A stretch of 56,347 nt of DNA from Zoogloea sp. (GTDB lineage: Bacteria; Pseudomonadota; Gammaproteobacteria; Burkholderiales; Rhodocyclaceae). Positions 14,831-23,528 of the stretch are shown here, piece after piece (within the stretch, counting starts at the first letter, position 1; each line of letters starts with the position of its first letter). The DNA is taken from positions 1 through 56,347 of the forward strand of contig NZ_JAKLLN010000027.1 in the NCBI RefSeq assembly GCF_023150065.1, given 5' to 3'. Below the pieces are notes generated by a model, which saw nothing but the letters and a program-made list of their open reading frames with translations, made no database searches and had not been told where the DNA came from. The translations under genes were made by a program, and so were the position numbers.

Positions 14831-16921
14831 ATGCCTGCGCGCCGCCTTCTCCGCTGCGTCGCCGCCGGCATGGGCCTGCTCCTCGCCGGCCCGGCGGCCT
14901 GGGCCGGCGATCTGGGCCAGGCCGACATCGCCCGACGCTTCCAGCCGCCCCTGCATGTGGGCGACAAGCTGCGCGACATCCCCGCCTGGCCCATCACCAG
15001 CGAACTCGAACCCGAAGCCGGCCCGGTCGCCTGGGCCTTTGAATCCATCGACCTCGCCCCCATCCCGGGCTTCGAGGGCACGCCCATGAACCTGCTGGTC
15101 AGCATCGACCGCAAGGGCAACTTCATGGACGTGGAACTGCTGCGCCAGCATGAGCCGGTGTTCCTGTCCGGCCTGGGCGAAGGCCCCCTGCGCGACTTCC
15201 TGGCCCAGTACGCCAACAAGAGCCTGAAGCAGGAGATCACCGTCTCCAGCCTCTACGGCAACACCCGGGCCGGCGCCGGGGGCAACCGGGTGGTGCTGGA
15301 CGGGGTGAGCAAGGCCACCGCCTCGGTGCGCATCGTCAATCAGACCGTCCTCACCTCGGCCCTCGCCGTGGCCCGGGCCCGCCTGGGCTTTGCCGCACCG
15401 GCCGAAAAAGGCCCGCTGGCACAGGTCCGGGAGGACGTCTATGAGGCCCGCAGCTTTGATGCGCTGCTCAAGTCCGGCGCCATCGGCCGCCTGCACCTGA
15501 GCCATGCCGACGTGGAACAGCGCTTCGCCGGCAGCGACGGCGCCGGGGTCGATGCCGAGGCCCTGGCCCGCCCCGGCGAAACCTTCATCGACCTGTACGT
15601 GGCCTACCTCAACGCCCCCACCATCGGCCGGGCCATTCTGGGCGACGCCGGCCACGCCGACCTGATGCGTCGGCTGGAGCCCGGCCAGCACGCCTGGTGG
15701 GTGGCCAGCGCCGGGCGCGACGCCTACATCGACGAGAGCTTCACCCGCGGCACCGTACCCGCCCGCCTCGCCTTCAGCCAAGCCGGTGCGCCCGTCGAGC
15801 TGCGCGACCTGGACCTGTCGCCCCGCCCGCCCGTCGGGGCCCCGCCCCTCAACGCCGCGCTGGTGCTGCGGGTGCCCCCCATGTCCGGCATCGACCCGGC
15901 CAGCCCGGTGCGCTTCGAGCTGACCCTGACCCGGGCCAAGGGCTCCATGCTGCCGGTGATCACCCAGCGCAGCGCCCAGCTCGACTATCAGGCACCGGAG
16001 GCCCTGTTCTACCGCCCGCCGGCGCCCCTGCCCGACTGGCTGATCGCCTGGAAGGATCGCGGCGTGGAACTGGGCATCATCGCCGCCTCGCTGGCCCTGC
16101 TGTCGTTGGTGCTCGCCCGGCCCCGCTGGATCTCCGTGTCGGCACGCCGCCTGAAGGCCTTCCGCCTCGCCTTCCTGGCCTTTACCCTCGGCTACATCGG
16201 CTGGTACGCCCAGGGGCAGCTGTCCATCGTCCAGATCACCGGGGCCATCAAATCCCTCGTCGCCGGCGCCGGGCTTAAGAGCTTTCTCTACGATCCGGTG
16301 AGCCTGCTGCTGATCGCCTTCACTCTGGTCAGCTTCGTGGTGTGGGGCCGCGGCACCTTTTGCGGCTGGCTGTGCCCCTTCGGCGCGCTGCAGGAATTTG
16401 CCGCCCTGCTCGCCCGTGCCCTGCGCCTGCCCGAACTGAGGCTGCCGGCCCGGCTGGCCGGCGTGCTCGACCGGGGCCGCTTCGTGATCCTGGCCGTCCT
16501 CGCTGCCCTGGCCGCGTTCGCCCCCCAATGGGCCGAAAAGGGCGTGGAGGTGGAACCCTTCAAGACCGCCATCACCGTGGGCTTCGACCGCAGCGCACCC
16601 TTCGTGGCCTATGCGCTGATCCTGCTGGTGCTGGGCGGCCTGTACTACAAGTTCTTCTGCCGCTACCTGTGCCCCCTGGGCGCCGCCATGGCCCTGGGCG
16701 GCAAGCTGCGCCTGCTCGACTGGCTACCCCGCCGCAAGGAATGCGGCCAGCCCTGCCAGACCTGCCGCCACCGCTGCGCCTACGACGCCATCGAGAAGAA
16801 CGGCGCCATCCGCTACGAGCGCTGCTTCCAGTGCCTCGACTGCGTCGGCATCTACCACGACCCCGGCCGCTGCGCGCCCATCATGCTGCTGCACAAGAAG
16901 GACAAGGCCCGGGCGGGCTGA
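14831..16921 (+). CDS. NosR/NirI-like FMN and 4Fe-4S membrane electron-transfer protein
   Basis: A 696-residue protein. After a signal peptide (residues 1-25) comes a periplasmic FMN-binding domain with GLGEGPLRDFLAQY and VSKATASVRI, where Thr163 is the candidate covalent FMN site. About five membrane segments follow (near 413-430, 445-465, 490-507, 550-565, 590-607). Two CxxxCP motifs (C511-C515-P and C610-C614-P) are typical of NosR and NapH. The C-terminus has two cysteine clusters (638, 642, 645, 649 and 665, 668, 671, 681) for two 4Fe-4S centres. NosR feeds electrons to nitrous oxide reductase, but no nos gene is near. Here it probably links the quinone pool and the periplasmic quinoprotein system. 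Confidence 0.87.
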   Translation: MPARRLLRCVAAGMGLLLAGPAAWAGDLGQADIARRFQPPLHVGDKLRDIPAWPITSELEPEAGPVAWAFESIDLAPIPGFEGTPMNLLVSIDRKGNFMDVELLRQHEPVFLSGLGEGPLRDFLAQYANKSLKQEITVSSLYGNTRAGAGGNRVVLDGVSKATASVRIVNQTVLTSALAVARARLGFAAPAEKGPLAQVREDVYEARSFDALLKSGAIGRLHLSHADVEQRFAGSDGAGVDAEALARPGETFIDLYVAYLNAPTIGRAILGDAGHADLMRRLEPGQHAWWVASAGRDAYIDESFTRGTVPARLAFSQAGAPVELRDLDLSPRPPVGAPPLNAALVLRVPPMSGIDPASPVRFELTLTRAKGSMLPVITQRSAQLDYQAPEALFYRPPAPLPDWLIAWKDRGVELGIIAASLALLSLVLARPRWISVSARRLKAFRLAFLAFTLGYIGWYAQGQLSIVQITGAIKSLVAGAGLKSFLYDPVSLLLIAFTLVSFVVWGRGTFCGWLCPFGALQEFAALLARALRLPELRLPARLAGVLDRGRFVILAVLAALAAFAPQWAEKGVEVEPFKTAITVGFDRSAPFVAYALILLVLGGLYYKFFCRYLCPLGAAMALGGKLRLLDWLPRRKECGQPCQTCRHRCAYDAIEKNGAIRYERCFQCLDCVGIYHDPGRCAPIMLLHKKDKARAG

Positions 16922-17032
16922 GAAGCCGCACGCGTCAGGGGTCGCCCTTTGTTCAATCAAGCATGGAGCCGCCTGACCGACATATAAGGAAACTCTCATT
17001 TTCCTTGGAGCGGTTCGCCACGGACCCCGGCC

Positions 17033-17449
17033 GCCCAGCAAGCCAAGGAAGGCCAGGGAGATAGCGCCAGGGAAGTCCTCAACAAGGAAGAAACACCCAA
17101 GTGGCGCGAGATCCGGGACGTGCTGCTGAAGGAGATCCAGCGCCTCGACGAAACCTCGTCGATCACCCTGGCAGGTGTCGCCACGACGGTGGACGGGCTG
17201 TCCCACTCCACCCTCACCATGAGCGAACAGGGACGCGGCTTTGCCGTGGTGGCGGACGAGGTCCGCAAACTGGAGGAACGCACTGGCAACTCGACCCAGG
17301 AGACCGCCACCATGATTCAGCGCATCCAGAGCCTGAGCGCTGCGGTGTCCGCAGAAGTGGCCACCAGCAGCAAGGATGTGGCCGAGGGCGCCCGCAGCGC
17401 CCTGGAGGCGGGTCAGATTGCGGCCACCGTGGCCGCCTCGGCCCCGTAG
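17033..17449 (+). pseudogene. Methyl-accepting chemotaxis protein remnant
   Basis: Frame 2 runs from about 17033 to the TAG at 17447-17449 and contains [20 protein letters not shown] followed by [11 protein letters not shown]. This is the signalling-domain hairpin of chemoreceptors. The segment expected before it (LLALNAAIEAARAG) is missing, replaced by unrelated residues, and sensor and membrane parts are absent. It looks like an internally deleted, decayed receptor. The 111 bases before it hold only a short unrelated frame. Confidence 0.6.
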
Positions 17450-17483
17450 GATGACTCCCGCGATGCCTCCACCCGGACTTCGG

Positions 17484-17512
17484 GCAGGGCCGGCAACAGC
17501 CACCGGCCCTGC
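17484..17512. terminator. Hairpin, possible terminator
   Basis: GCAGGGCCGG at 17484-17493 pairs with CCGGCCCTGC at 17503-17512 over a 9-base loop. There is no T-run, so termination would be weak. It lies between the chemoreceptor remnant and the convergent pirin gene. Confidence 0.4.
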
Positions 17513-17587
17513 GGGAGGCGCGATTCTGGAAACTTGTCCGGCAACGGGTTTGCGGCCTATTGCCGCAGCCGCTGGACGCGATGCCCT

Positions 17588-18289
17588 TCAGGGTGCCAGA
17601 TCGAAGACCAGAACCTCGGCATCGTGTCCGCCAGCCAGACTCAGCACGGGCTCGTTGGCCAGCAGCAGCGCATCCCCCGCCCGGAGGGGCTGGCCATTGA
17701 CAGTGAGGGCACCACGCACCAGATACACATAGGCCTTGCGGGCAGGGTCGAGTGCCAGGTGGGCAGACTCGTCGCCATCGAACAGCCCGGCATAGAGGGT
17801 CGCGTCCGCGTTCAGGGTCACCGCTCCATCCGCGCCGTCGGGCGCCGCCACCCGGCGCAGGCGGCCACGCTTCTCGGCCTCAGGGAACGACTTTTGCTCG
17901 TAACCCGGGGCCAGGCCCACCTGGCGAGGCTCGATCCAGATCTGCAGGAAGTGGGTGGTGGCGTCGGCCGCGTGGTTGAACTCGCTGTGACGCACGCCGG
18001 TGCCCGCGCTCATGCGCTGCACCTCGCCCGGCAGAATCGCCGTGCCATTGCCCATGCTGTCCTTGTGGGCCAGGGCGCCGGACAGCACGTAGCTGATGAT
18101 CTCCATGTCCCGGTGCCCGTGAGTGCCGAAACCACCGCCCGGGGCAATGCGGTCTTCGTTGATGACCAGCAAGTTGCCCCAGCCCATGTGGGCGGGATCG
18201 TGGTAGCCGGCGAAGGAGAAACTGTGACGGCTGAGCAGCCAGCCATGGTCGGCAAGGCCGCGGTCTTCGGATCTACGCAGGGTAAGCAT
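17588..18289 (-). CDS. Pirin family bicupin protein
   Basis: A 233-residue pirin-like protein with AGGAGG upstream of the ATG. The N-terminal cupin carries FGTHGHRDMEIISYVLSG and GVRHSEFNH, supplying the His and Glu metal ligands. FSFAGYHDPAHMGWGNLLVINED is the family signature at the start, described here by its first and last parts (residues about 24-46). Pirins include quercetin dioxygenases and redox-responsive cofactors. The divergent LysR-type regulator gene 105 bases away is the usual arrangement and probably controls it. Confidence 0.88.
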   Translation of the reverse strand: MLTLRRSEDRGLADHGWLLSRHSFSFAGYHDPAHMGWGNLLVINEDRIAPGGGFGTHGHRDMEIISYVLSGALAHKDSMGNGTAILPGEVQRMSAGTGVRHSEFNHAADATTHFLQIWIEPRQVGLAPGYEQKSFPEAEKRGRLRRVAAPDGADGAVTLNADATLYAGLFDGDESAHLALDPARKAYVYLVRGALTVNGQPLRAGDALLLANEPVLSLAGGHDAEVLVFDLAP

Positions 18290-18352
18290 TGTCTGACCTC
18301 CTGAAATGAAGCCCAGTGTAGCGTCAGCTCCAACGCCGATGATCCAGCGGCT

Positions 18353-18369
18353 TTGATGGCATCATTCAA
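18353..18369. promoter_or_regulatory. Candidate LysR-type operator between pirin and its regulator
   Basis: TTGATGGCATCATTCAA has TTGA and TCAA as inverted ends around GATGGCATC, an interrupted palindrome of the kind LysR regulators bind. It lies in the 105-base divergent intergenic region, 26 bases before the regulator start. Assignment is by position and symmetry only. Confidence 0.35.
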
Positions 18370-18394
18370 TAAATCTGAACGAAAGCAGTCGGCG

Positions 18395-19345
18395 ATGTCG
18401 AAATTTCGTCTCTCTCCCCGGGATGTGCTGACCCCTGACGCCCTTGGCATGCTCCAGCGCATTGCCGAAGCCGGCAGCTTTGCTGCCGCTGCCCGGACGG
18501 CGGGGATGGTGCCGAGCGCCCTCACCTACCGGGTCCGGCAGATCGAGGACGCGCTGGATGTGCTGCTGTTTGACCGCAGTTCGCGCCATGCCCGGCTGAC
18601 GCCGGCGGGAGCGGAGTTGCTGCGGGAAGGTACGCGCCTGCTGGACGAGCTCGACGCAGTGGCCAACCGGGTGAAGCGCGTCGCCACGGGCTGGGAAGCC
18701 CAGTTCACGGTGGCGGTGGATGGCATCATCAACCGGACAACCCTGTTCGAATTGTGCGAAGCCTTTCTCGCCCTCGAACCGCCGACACGCCTGCGCCTGC
18801 GGGACGGGATCTTGTCGGGAACGCTGGAAGCCCTCACCTCCGGACAGGCCGATCTGGCCATTGGCGTGGTTGCCGAAACGGTGATGCCCGAAAACGTCGA
18901 GTCCCTGCCCCTCGGCAGTCAGCGCTTCATCTTCACCGTCGCCCCCCACCATCCCCTGGCCACGGCCACCTCAGCACTGGACGACGCAACCATCGGCCGC
19001 CATCGGGCGGTGGCCGTCGCCGACTCCACCACCCGGGGCAGCGGCCTCACCATCGGCCTGCTGGGTGGTCAGGACGTATTCACCGTACCAGGGCTCACCG
19101 AAAAGCTCGAGGCACAACTGCGGGGCATCGGCGTGGGCTTTCTGCCCGAATGCCTGGCACGCCCCTACATCGAATCCGGCCGCCTGATCGCCCCACCGGT
19201 GGCCCGCCAGGAACGCGTCGCCTATATCCGTTATGCCTGGCAACGGTCCTCCGGACTACCCGGCAAGGCGATGGCCTGGTGGCAGGCCCGCCTGGCCGAT
19301 CCGGTGACGAGGGAGGCACTGCTGGAGCGCCGCCCCCTCCCTTGA
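18395..19345 (+). CDS. LysR family transcriptional regulator
   Basis: A 316-residue regulator if started at MSKFRLSPRD. An earlier in-frame ATG at 18353 would put the start inside the likely operator. The winged helix is at residues 10-70 (LGMLQRIAEAGSFAAAARTA then YRVRQIEDALDVLLFDRS). The effector domain follows, with LEALTSGQADLAIGV and a C-terminal GIGVGFLPECLARPYI. It is divergent from the pirin gene and is likely its regulator. The inducer is unknown. Confidence 0.88.
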   Translation: MSKFRLSPRDVLTPDALGMLQRIAEAGSFAAAARTAGMVPSALTYRVRQIEDALDVLLFDRSSRHARLTPAGAELLREGTRLLDELDAVANRVKRVATGWEAQFTVAVDGIINRTTLFELCEAFLALEPPTRLRLRDGILSGTLEALTSGQADLAIGVVAETVMPENVESLPLGSQRFIFTVAPHHPLATATSALDDATIGRHRAVAVADSTTRGSGLTIGLLGGQDVFTVPGLTEKLEAQLRGIGVGFLPECLARPYIESGRLIAPPVARQERVAYIRYAWQRSSGLPGKAMAWWQARLADPVTREALLERRPLP

Positions 19346-19549
19346 TGAGGCGTGGCCAGGATCGATCGGCAATCCCAGCGCGGAAGCAAGGCATGCAACC
19401 TCTCAACGCATCCTGAGGGAAGGCACAGCCGCAGCGCACGTTCGGTGTCGACAGTTTTTACACATGCGCGGACAGGCCACGCCCAACGCCCCCGGATAGC
19501 CCCGCCTGCCCTGAAAAATCCACAAAGGGTATGTAAATTGCATTCAGCC

Positions 19550-19589
19550 AAAAATGACGAGGTCGCCCCCCTTTGCGACCGTCATTTTT
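19550..19589. terminator. Strong hairpin 13 bases before a start codon
   Basis: AAAAATGAC (19550-19558) pairs with GTCATTTTT (19581-19589), and GGTCGC (19561-19566) with GCGACC (19575-19580), with a 2-base bulge and an 8-base loop. With A- and T-runs on its flanks it looks like an intrinsic terminator for either direction, here of the LysR gene. Its closeness to the PEP-CTERM start at 19603 means it could also act on that gene's messenger. Confidence 0.6.
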
Positions 19590-19602
19590 AGGATCGGAAA
19601 GC

Positions 19603-20253
19603 ATGTCGAACCCGCTACGCGCCCTTCAAACCTCAAAATCCCGACTTGCAGGCGGCATCTGCAGCCTTCTCCTCGCCTGCGCATCCCACCAGGCCCAGGC
19701 AAGCCTGATCCAGCTGGACGCCAGCCAGAGCCAGGTGACATACAGCAGCACCTTCGTCATTTGCGACCCCTTGGGCTGCGCGCCTCCGGCACCACAAACC
19801 TTCACGCTGTCGGGTGCCCTGCAGGTGGACGTGCAGAGAAAGACGTTCACCGTCGGCTTCCTCCCGACCGATCCGACCATCGAAGTGGACCTGATTCAAT
19901 TCACCCCTGTCGCACTCAACCTCAACGGCGCGGACGCCATTGGGTTCTCCTTCCCGACCTTTGTCGGGATCCTGAACGGCAATACCTACGTGGGCAAGGA
20001 AGACCCCTGCACCCTGTCGCTCCTCCAGGGCATGAACTGCATGTCCATGGGCAGCTTCGGTGATTTCGAGGCCACCTATGACGGGCATACCCTGAGCGTG
20101 GAAGGCACTGACCCCCACAATGGCATCTTCAACTCGTTCCGCTACCGCTTTGTCGGTCAGAGCATCGCCAGCCAGGCCGTGCCCGAACCCGGGGGCCTGG
20201 CGCTCACGGCCCTGGCCGGACTCGCCGTAATCCGGCGTAGCAGGCAGGGCTGA
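19603..20253 (+). CDS. PEP-CTERM sorting-domain protein
   Basis: A 216-residue exported protein. The signal peptide runs through LAGGICSLLLACASHQAQA. The C-terminus is a PEP-CTERM signal: VPEPGGLALTALAGLAVI, then RRSRQ, that is the VPEP box, a membrane segment and a basic tail. Exosortase cuts this signal and the protein is delivered to the surface or matrix of exopolysaccharide-producing cells. The core contains two Cys in VICDPLGCAPP and two in DPCTLSLLQGMNC, suggesting disulfides, but no enzymatic family is recognised. No exosortase or polysaccharide gene lies in the window. The start codon has only a weak ribosome-binding site (GGAAAG) and a strong hairpin just before it. Confidence 0.85.
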   Translation: MSNPLRALQTSKSRLAGGICSLLLACASHQAQASLIQLDASQSQVTYSSTFVICDPLGCAPPAPQTFTLSGALQVDVQRKTFTVGFLPTDPTIEVDLIQFTPVALNLNGADAIGFSFPTFVGILNGNTYVGKEDPCTLSLLQGMNCMSMGSFGDFEATYDGHTLSVEGTDPHNGIFNSFRYRFVGQSIASQAVPEPGGLALTALAGLAVIRRSRQG

Positions 20254-20287
20254 GCGGGCCTGGCGCAAAGCTCCACCCCAAATGACA

Positions 20288-20313
20288 GGGGGCCGATACG
20301 CATATCGGCCCCC
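20288..20313. terminator. Bidirectional hairpin between convergent genes
   Basis: GGGGGCCGATA pairs perfectly with TATCGGCCCCC across the 4-base loop CGCA. It separates genes ending at 20253 (plus) and 20338 (minus). No T-run follows. Confidence 0.6.
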
Positions 20314-20337
20314 ACGGTCAGACGATGTCGAAGACGC

Positions 20338-20784
20338 TCAACGCTTCGGGATCATGATCTCGGCTTCACCTTCGAGCACCACCTTGCCCTTCACCGTGCA
20401 CACGGTGTCGAACTTGGCCTTGCGCTTTTCGGGGGTGAGTTCCTTGATGGTGCAGCGGGCCACCACGGTGTCGCCAATCTTCACCGGTGCCTTGAACTTC
20501 AGGGTCTGGGACAGGTAGATGGAGCCCGGGCCGGGGAACTTGGTGCCAAACACGGTGGAGATGAAGCCGGCGGACAGCATGCCGTGGGCGATGCGGCCAC
20601 CGAACATGCTGGCGGAGGCCAGCTCTTCATTGACGTGTACGGGGTTGAAGTCGCCGGTGACGCCGGCAAAGGCCAGAATGTCGGCCTCGGTCACGGTGCG
20701 GGCGTAGACACCGCTCTGGCCCACGGCCAGGTCTTCAAACTTGGCGCCGTAGAATTCTTCAAAATCGTTTGTCTGCTCACTCAT
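20338..20784 (-). CDS. MaoC-like (R)-specific enoyl-CoA hydratase
   Basis: A 148-residue hot-dog-fold protein. The hydratase-2 motif is GVTGDFNPVHVNEE, with catalytic Asp45 and His50, followed by FGGRIAHGMLSAGFIS. The family (PhaJ-type) hydrates trans-2-enoyl-CoA to (R)-3-hydroxyacyl-CoA and can link beta-oxidation to polyhydroxyalkanoate synthesis. The length is typical. It is 121 bases downstream of ureG on the same strand and may be read from its own promoter. No fatty-acid or PHA gene is nearby. Confidence 0.88.
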   Translation of the reverse strand: MSEQTNDFEEFYGAKFEDLAVGQSGVYARTVTEADILAFAGVTGDFNPVHVNEELASASMFGGRIAHGMLSAGFISTVFGTKFPGPGSIYLSQTLKFKAPVKIGDTVVARCTIKELTPEKRKAKFDTVCTVKGKVVLEGEAEIMIPKR

Positions 20785-20905
20785 TGCTGCTCCCTTTGCG
20801 TGTTATTGGATGGGGTTGAAGCTGCGTCCCGCGGCATGTGGACTGCACCCCGGGACACCTCCGCAGCATACCGCAAAGCCGTGACGGCTTTGAGACGGCA
20901 AGCAC

Positions 20906-21520
20906 TCAGGCGTCCACCAGCAGGCCCTGTTTTTCAATGAAGGCAATGATCTCGGCCAGGCCCTGGCCGGTCTTGAGGTTGCTGAAGATGAAAGGGCGCT
21001 CGCCGCGCATCTTCTTCGCGTCCCGGTCCATGACCTCCAGGGACGCCCCCACCAGTGGCGCCAGGTCGATCTTGTTGATCACCAGCAGGTCGCTCTTGGT
21101 GATGCCCGGCCCGCCCTTGCGGGGGATCTTGTCGCCGGCGGACACGTCGATCACGTAGATCGTCAGGTCGGACAGCTCCGGTGAAAACGTCGCCGCCAGG
21201 TTGTCGCCACCGGACTCCACGAAGATCAGCTCCACATCGGGAAACAGGCGGATCAGCCGGTCCACGGCCTCCAGGTTGATGGAGGCGTCCTCACGGATGG
21301 CGGTGTGGGGGCACCCCCCGGTCTCGACGCCGATGATGCGGTCGGGGGTCAGGGCCTCGTTGCGCACCAGAAACTGGGCATCTTCGGCGGTGTAGATGTC
21401 GTTGGTCACCACGCAGAGGTCGTACTTTTGCCGCAGGGCCTGGCACAGGGCCAGGGTCAGGGCGGTCTTGCCGGAGCCGACGGGGCCGCCGATGCCGACG
21501 CGGAGGGGTTGGCCTTTCAT
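20906..21520 (-). CDS. ureG: Urease accessory GTPase UreG
   Basis: A 204-residue SIMIBI-class GTPase of normal length. The P-loop is GGPVGSGKT, the metal-binding CPH motif is in [13 protein letters not shown], and NKIDL is the base-recognition motif. UreG delivers nickel to the urease active site and hydrolyses GTP within the UreDFG complex. It is the last gene of the urease run and is separated from ureF by a patatin-like gene. Confidence 0.97.
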   Translation of the reverse strand: MKGQPLRVGIGGPVGSGKTALTLALCQALRQKYDLCVVTNDIYTAEDAQFLVRNEALTPDRIIGVETGGCPHTAIREDASINLEAVDRLIRLFPDVELIFVESGGDNLAATFSPELSDLTIYVIDVSAGDKIPRKGGPGITKSDLLVINKIDLAPLVGASLEVMDRDAKKMRGERPFIFSNLKTGQGLAEIIAFIEKQGLLVDA

Positions 21521-21559
21521 GGAATGTCCTTGTGGGGTGGTGTCGATGGATTCGGGAGG

Positions 21560-22840
21560 TCAGGCCGTGACGAGAGCCTGCCACTGGCGGGCCAGCCCGG
21601 CGTCCGCCAGCAGCGCGGCCAGCACAGCCGGTTCGGGCCAGGCCGGGTTGGGGTAGGAGAAGGCGCACACCTCGTTCATGCAGGCGTGGGGGCGGATCAG
21701 CTCGCCGGCCACGGCGGCCCGGTGGGCGGCGGCGATGCCTTCGGCCATCAGCGCATCGATGAAGTCCGGGTCCCGGTCCAGCTTGGAGGCGTAGTCGAGG
21801 CGATGCCGGGCCAGGGGGCCGTCGTCGCGCTGGCCAAGGCGCACGAAGGACACGGTCACCGGCTTGTAGTCGGCCAGGGGGCCTTCCAGCTTCGGCAGTT
21901 CGGCCAGCTCGAAGGCGATGCGATTGACCACGTCGATGGCGCGCAGCTCCTGGGCCAGGGACAGGTTGCCGGCCAGCTCGTTGCGCCGGTCGGCCTGATC
22001 GTGTGGGGTCAGGGGGCCGGTGTCGGGCCCTTCATAGCGGTTGGGGTTGATCTGGATGACCCACAGCAGGTCGGGCTTGCAGTCCCGCGGGCGGCCGATG
22101 AAGAAGTCGTTGATCGGCGGGTTCTGGGAATACAGGCCATCCCAGAAATAGCGTGCCTCCCGCCGGCCCGTGCCATCGCGGCTGTCCACGGTGAGGGGCT
22201 GGGCCACGAAGAGCTCGGGGATGCAGGCGCTGGCCAGCAGCTCGTCGAGGCGCAGGCCCTCGGCCGGCTGATCGGGAAAGGTGCGGAAGGCGGTCTGGGG
22301 CTCTCCCTCGGGATTGACCACATCCACGGCGCCGACGAACAGATCAAGCCCCGGGCGGCCGGTGATGCGGTCGGCCTGATCGGGCACACTGGCCACGGCG
22401 CGCAGGTCGTCCTTCATGCGGGCCTGGACCAGGGACGACAGAAAGGGCGAAGGCGGCAGGCTCACCGAGGGCAGGTAGTCCTGCCAGGCGGCCAGGGCCC
22501 GGCTGGCGGCATTGCTGAAATACTCCCCCCACCAGAAGGGCAGCTTGCCCCGGGGGTCCAGGCTGGCCTTGTTGCGGTTCCAGTAGCGCAGCACCCGGCG
22601 TGCGCCTTCGGCCCAGCTGTCGTCCGGCGTGTGGCTCCAGGCCATGGCCGCGGTGATGGCCCCGCCCGAAGTACCCGACAGGCCCACCAGCTCGAACCAG
22701 CGCCCGTCTTCGCCCTGGGCGCGGAAATGCTCGAAGGACAGGAAGAGATAGGCCAGCACCCCGGCGGTGAAGGCGGTGTGCGCGCCGCCGCCCTGGCAGG
22801 CGATGGCGAGTCGGGGAACGCGGCAGGTTGCGGTTGGCAT
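21560..22840 (-). CDS. Patatin-like phospholipase inserted between ureF and ureG
   Basis: A 426-residue protein if started at MPTATCRVPRLAIACQGG, four bases after the ureF stop. A longer in-frame start at 22894 would overlap ureF. The patatin dyad is present: oxyanion loop QGGGAHTAF near residues 16-24, nucleophile Ser58 in GTSGG, and Asp in YFWDGLYSQNPP. No signal peptide is seen, so it is probably a cytoplasmic or membrane-surface lipid acyl hydrolase. Spacing implies translation coupled to ureF. It is not a known urease accessory factor, and its place here is either accidental or shows a link between membrane lipid turnover and nitrogen supply. Confidence 0.88.
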   Translation of the reverse strand: MPTATCRVPRLAIACQGGGAHTAFTAGVLAYLFLSFEHFRAQGEDGRWFELVGLSGTSGGAITAAMAWSHTPDDSWAEGARRVLRYWNRNKASLDPRGKLPFWWGEYFSNAASRALAAWQDYLPSVSLPPSPFLSSLVQARMKDDLRAVASVPDQADRITGRPGLDLFVGAVDVVNPEGEPQTAFRTFPDQPAEGLRLDELLASACIPELFVAQPLTVDSRDGTGRREARYFWDGLYSQNPPINDFFIGRPRDCKPDLLWVIQINPNRYEGPDTGPLTPHDQADRRNELAGNLSLAQELRAIDVVNRIAFELAELPKLEGPLADYKPVTVSFVRLGQRDDGPLARHRLDYASKLDRDPDFIDALMAEGIAAAHRAAVAGELIRPHACMNEVCAFSYPNPAWPEPAVLAALLADAGLARQWQALVTA

Positions 22841-22844
22841 GAAT

Positions 22845-23528
22845 TCAGGACCGGAAAAGCCGGGAATACTGGACCTCATGCAGCGAACTGGCAATGGCCA
22901 GCCCGGGCTGAAAGTTGGACCACGCGGCGGGTGGCATCACCAGAGCCTCGGCCACCCGGGCCGGCACTGCCTCGGCCAGAGCCGACAGCAGCCGCTGCCC
23001 GGCGGCCTGCCCCAGGGGCACAGCCTTGACCGCCGCCATCACCTGGTTCTCGATCCAGGCCCAGGCATAGCCGTTGAGCGCCGGCTCCGGCTGCACGCCC
23101 CAGGCCACCGCCGCCGCCGCCCACACGGTGGGAAACACCTGCTCGTCGACGGCCCTGAGCCGCGCAATCCAGCCCGGCAGATCCCGGAAGGCCGGCAGAT
23201 CCACCAGCAGACGCACCAGGGAATAACCCATCTGCACGGTCTCGGCCCGCAGCTCGGAGGTCTCGCGGCTGGCCAGGCACTGGGCATTAAGATCCGCCAC
23301 GGCGGCATCGTCGCCCTGCTCCCAGGCGGCCATCAGGCGCGCCAGCAGCGGCAGCTCATAGCCCCCGAAGGCCCCGTCCAGCGCATCGCCGATCCACTCG
23401 CCCACCTGGACCTCGGTCTTCACCGCGCCGGTATCGACCACCCACTCCAGCCCCTGGGAGTAGGTGTAGGCCCCCACCGGCAAGGCCGGGCTGACCAGCT
23501 GCATCAGGCGGATCAGGGGCAGGCTCAT
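22845..23528 (-). CDS. ureF: Urease accessory protein UreF
   Basis: A 227-residue all-helical accessory protein. [21 protein letters not shown] is the family signature at the N-terminus (residues about 11-31). It works with UreD and UreG in the complex that carbamylates the active-site lysine and inserts nickel. Its start overlaps the ureE stop by four bases (ATGA), giving coupled translation. Confidence 0.96.
   Translation of the reverse strand: MSLPLIRLMQLVSPALPVGAYTYSQGLEWVVDTGAVKTEVQVGEWIGDALDGAFGGYELPLLARLMAAWEQGDDAAVADLNAQCLASRETSELRAETVQMGYSLVRLLVDLPAFRDLPGWIARLRAVDEQVFPTVWAAAAVAWGVQPEPALNGYAWAWIENQVMAAVKAVPLGQAAGQRLLSALAEAVPARVAEALVMPPAAWSNFQPGLAIASSLHEVQYSRLFRS

Noticed and set aside
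21560-22894. Longer start for the patatin-like protein at 22894
   Set aside because: It would overlap ureF by about 50 bases and adds residues outside the patatin fold. The start at 22840 fits coupling to the ureF stop.
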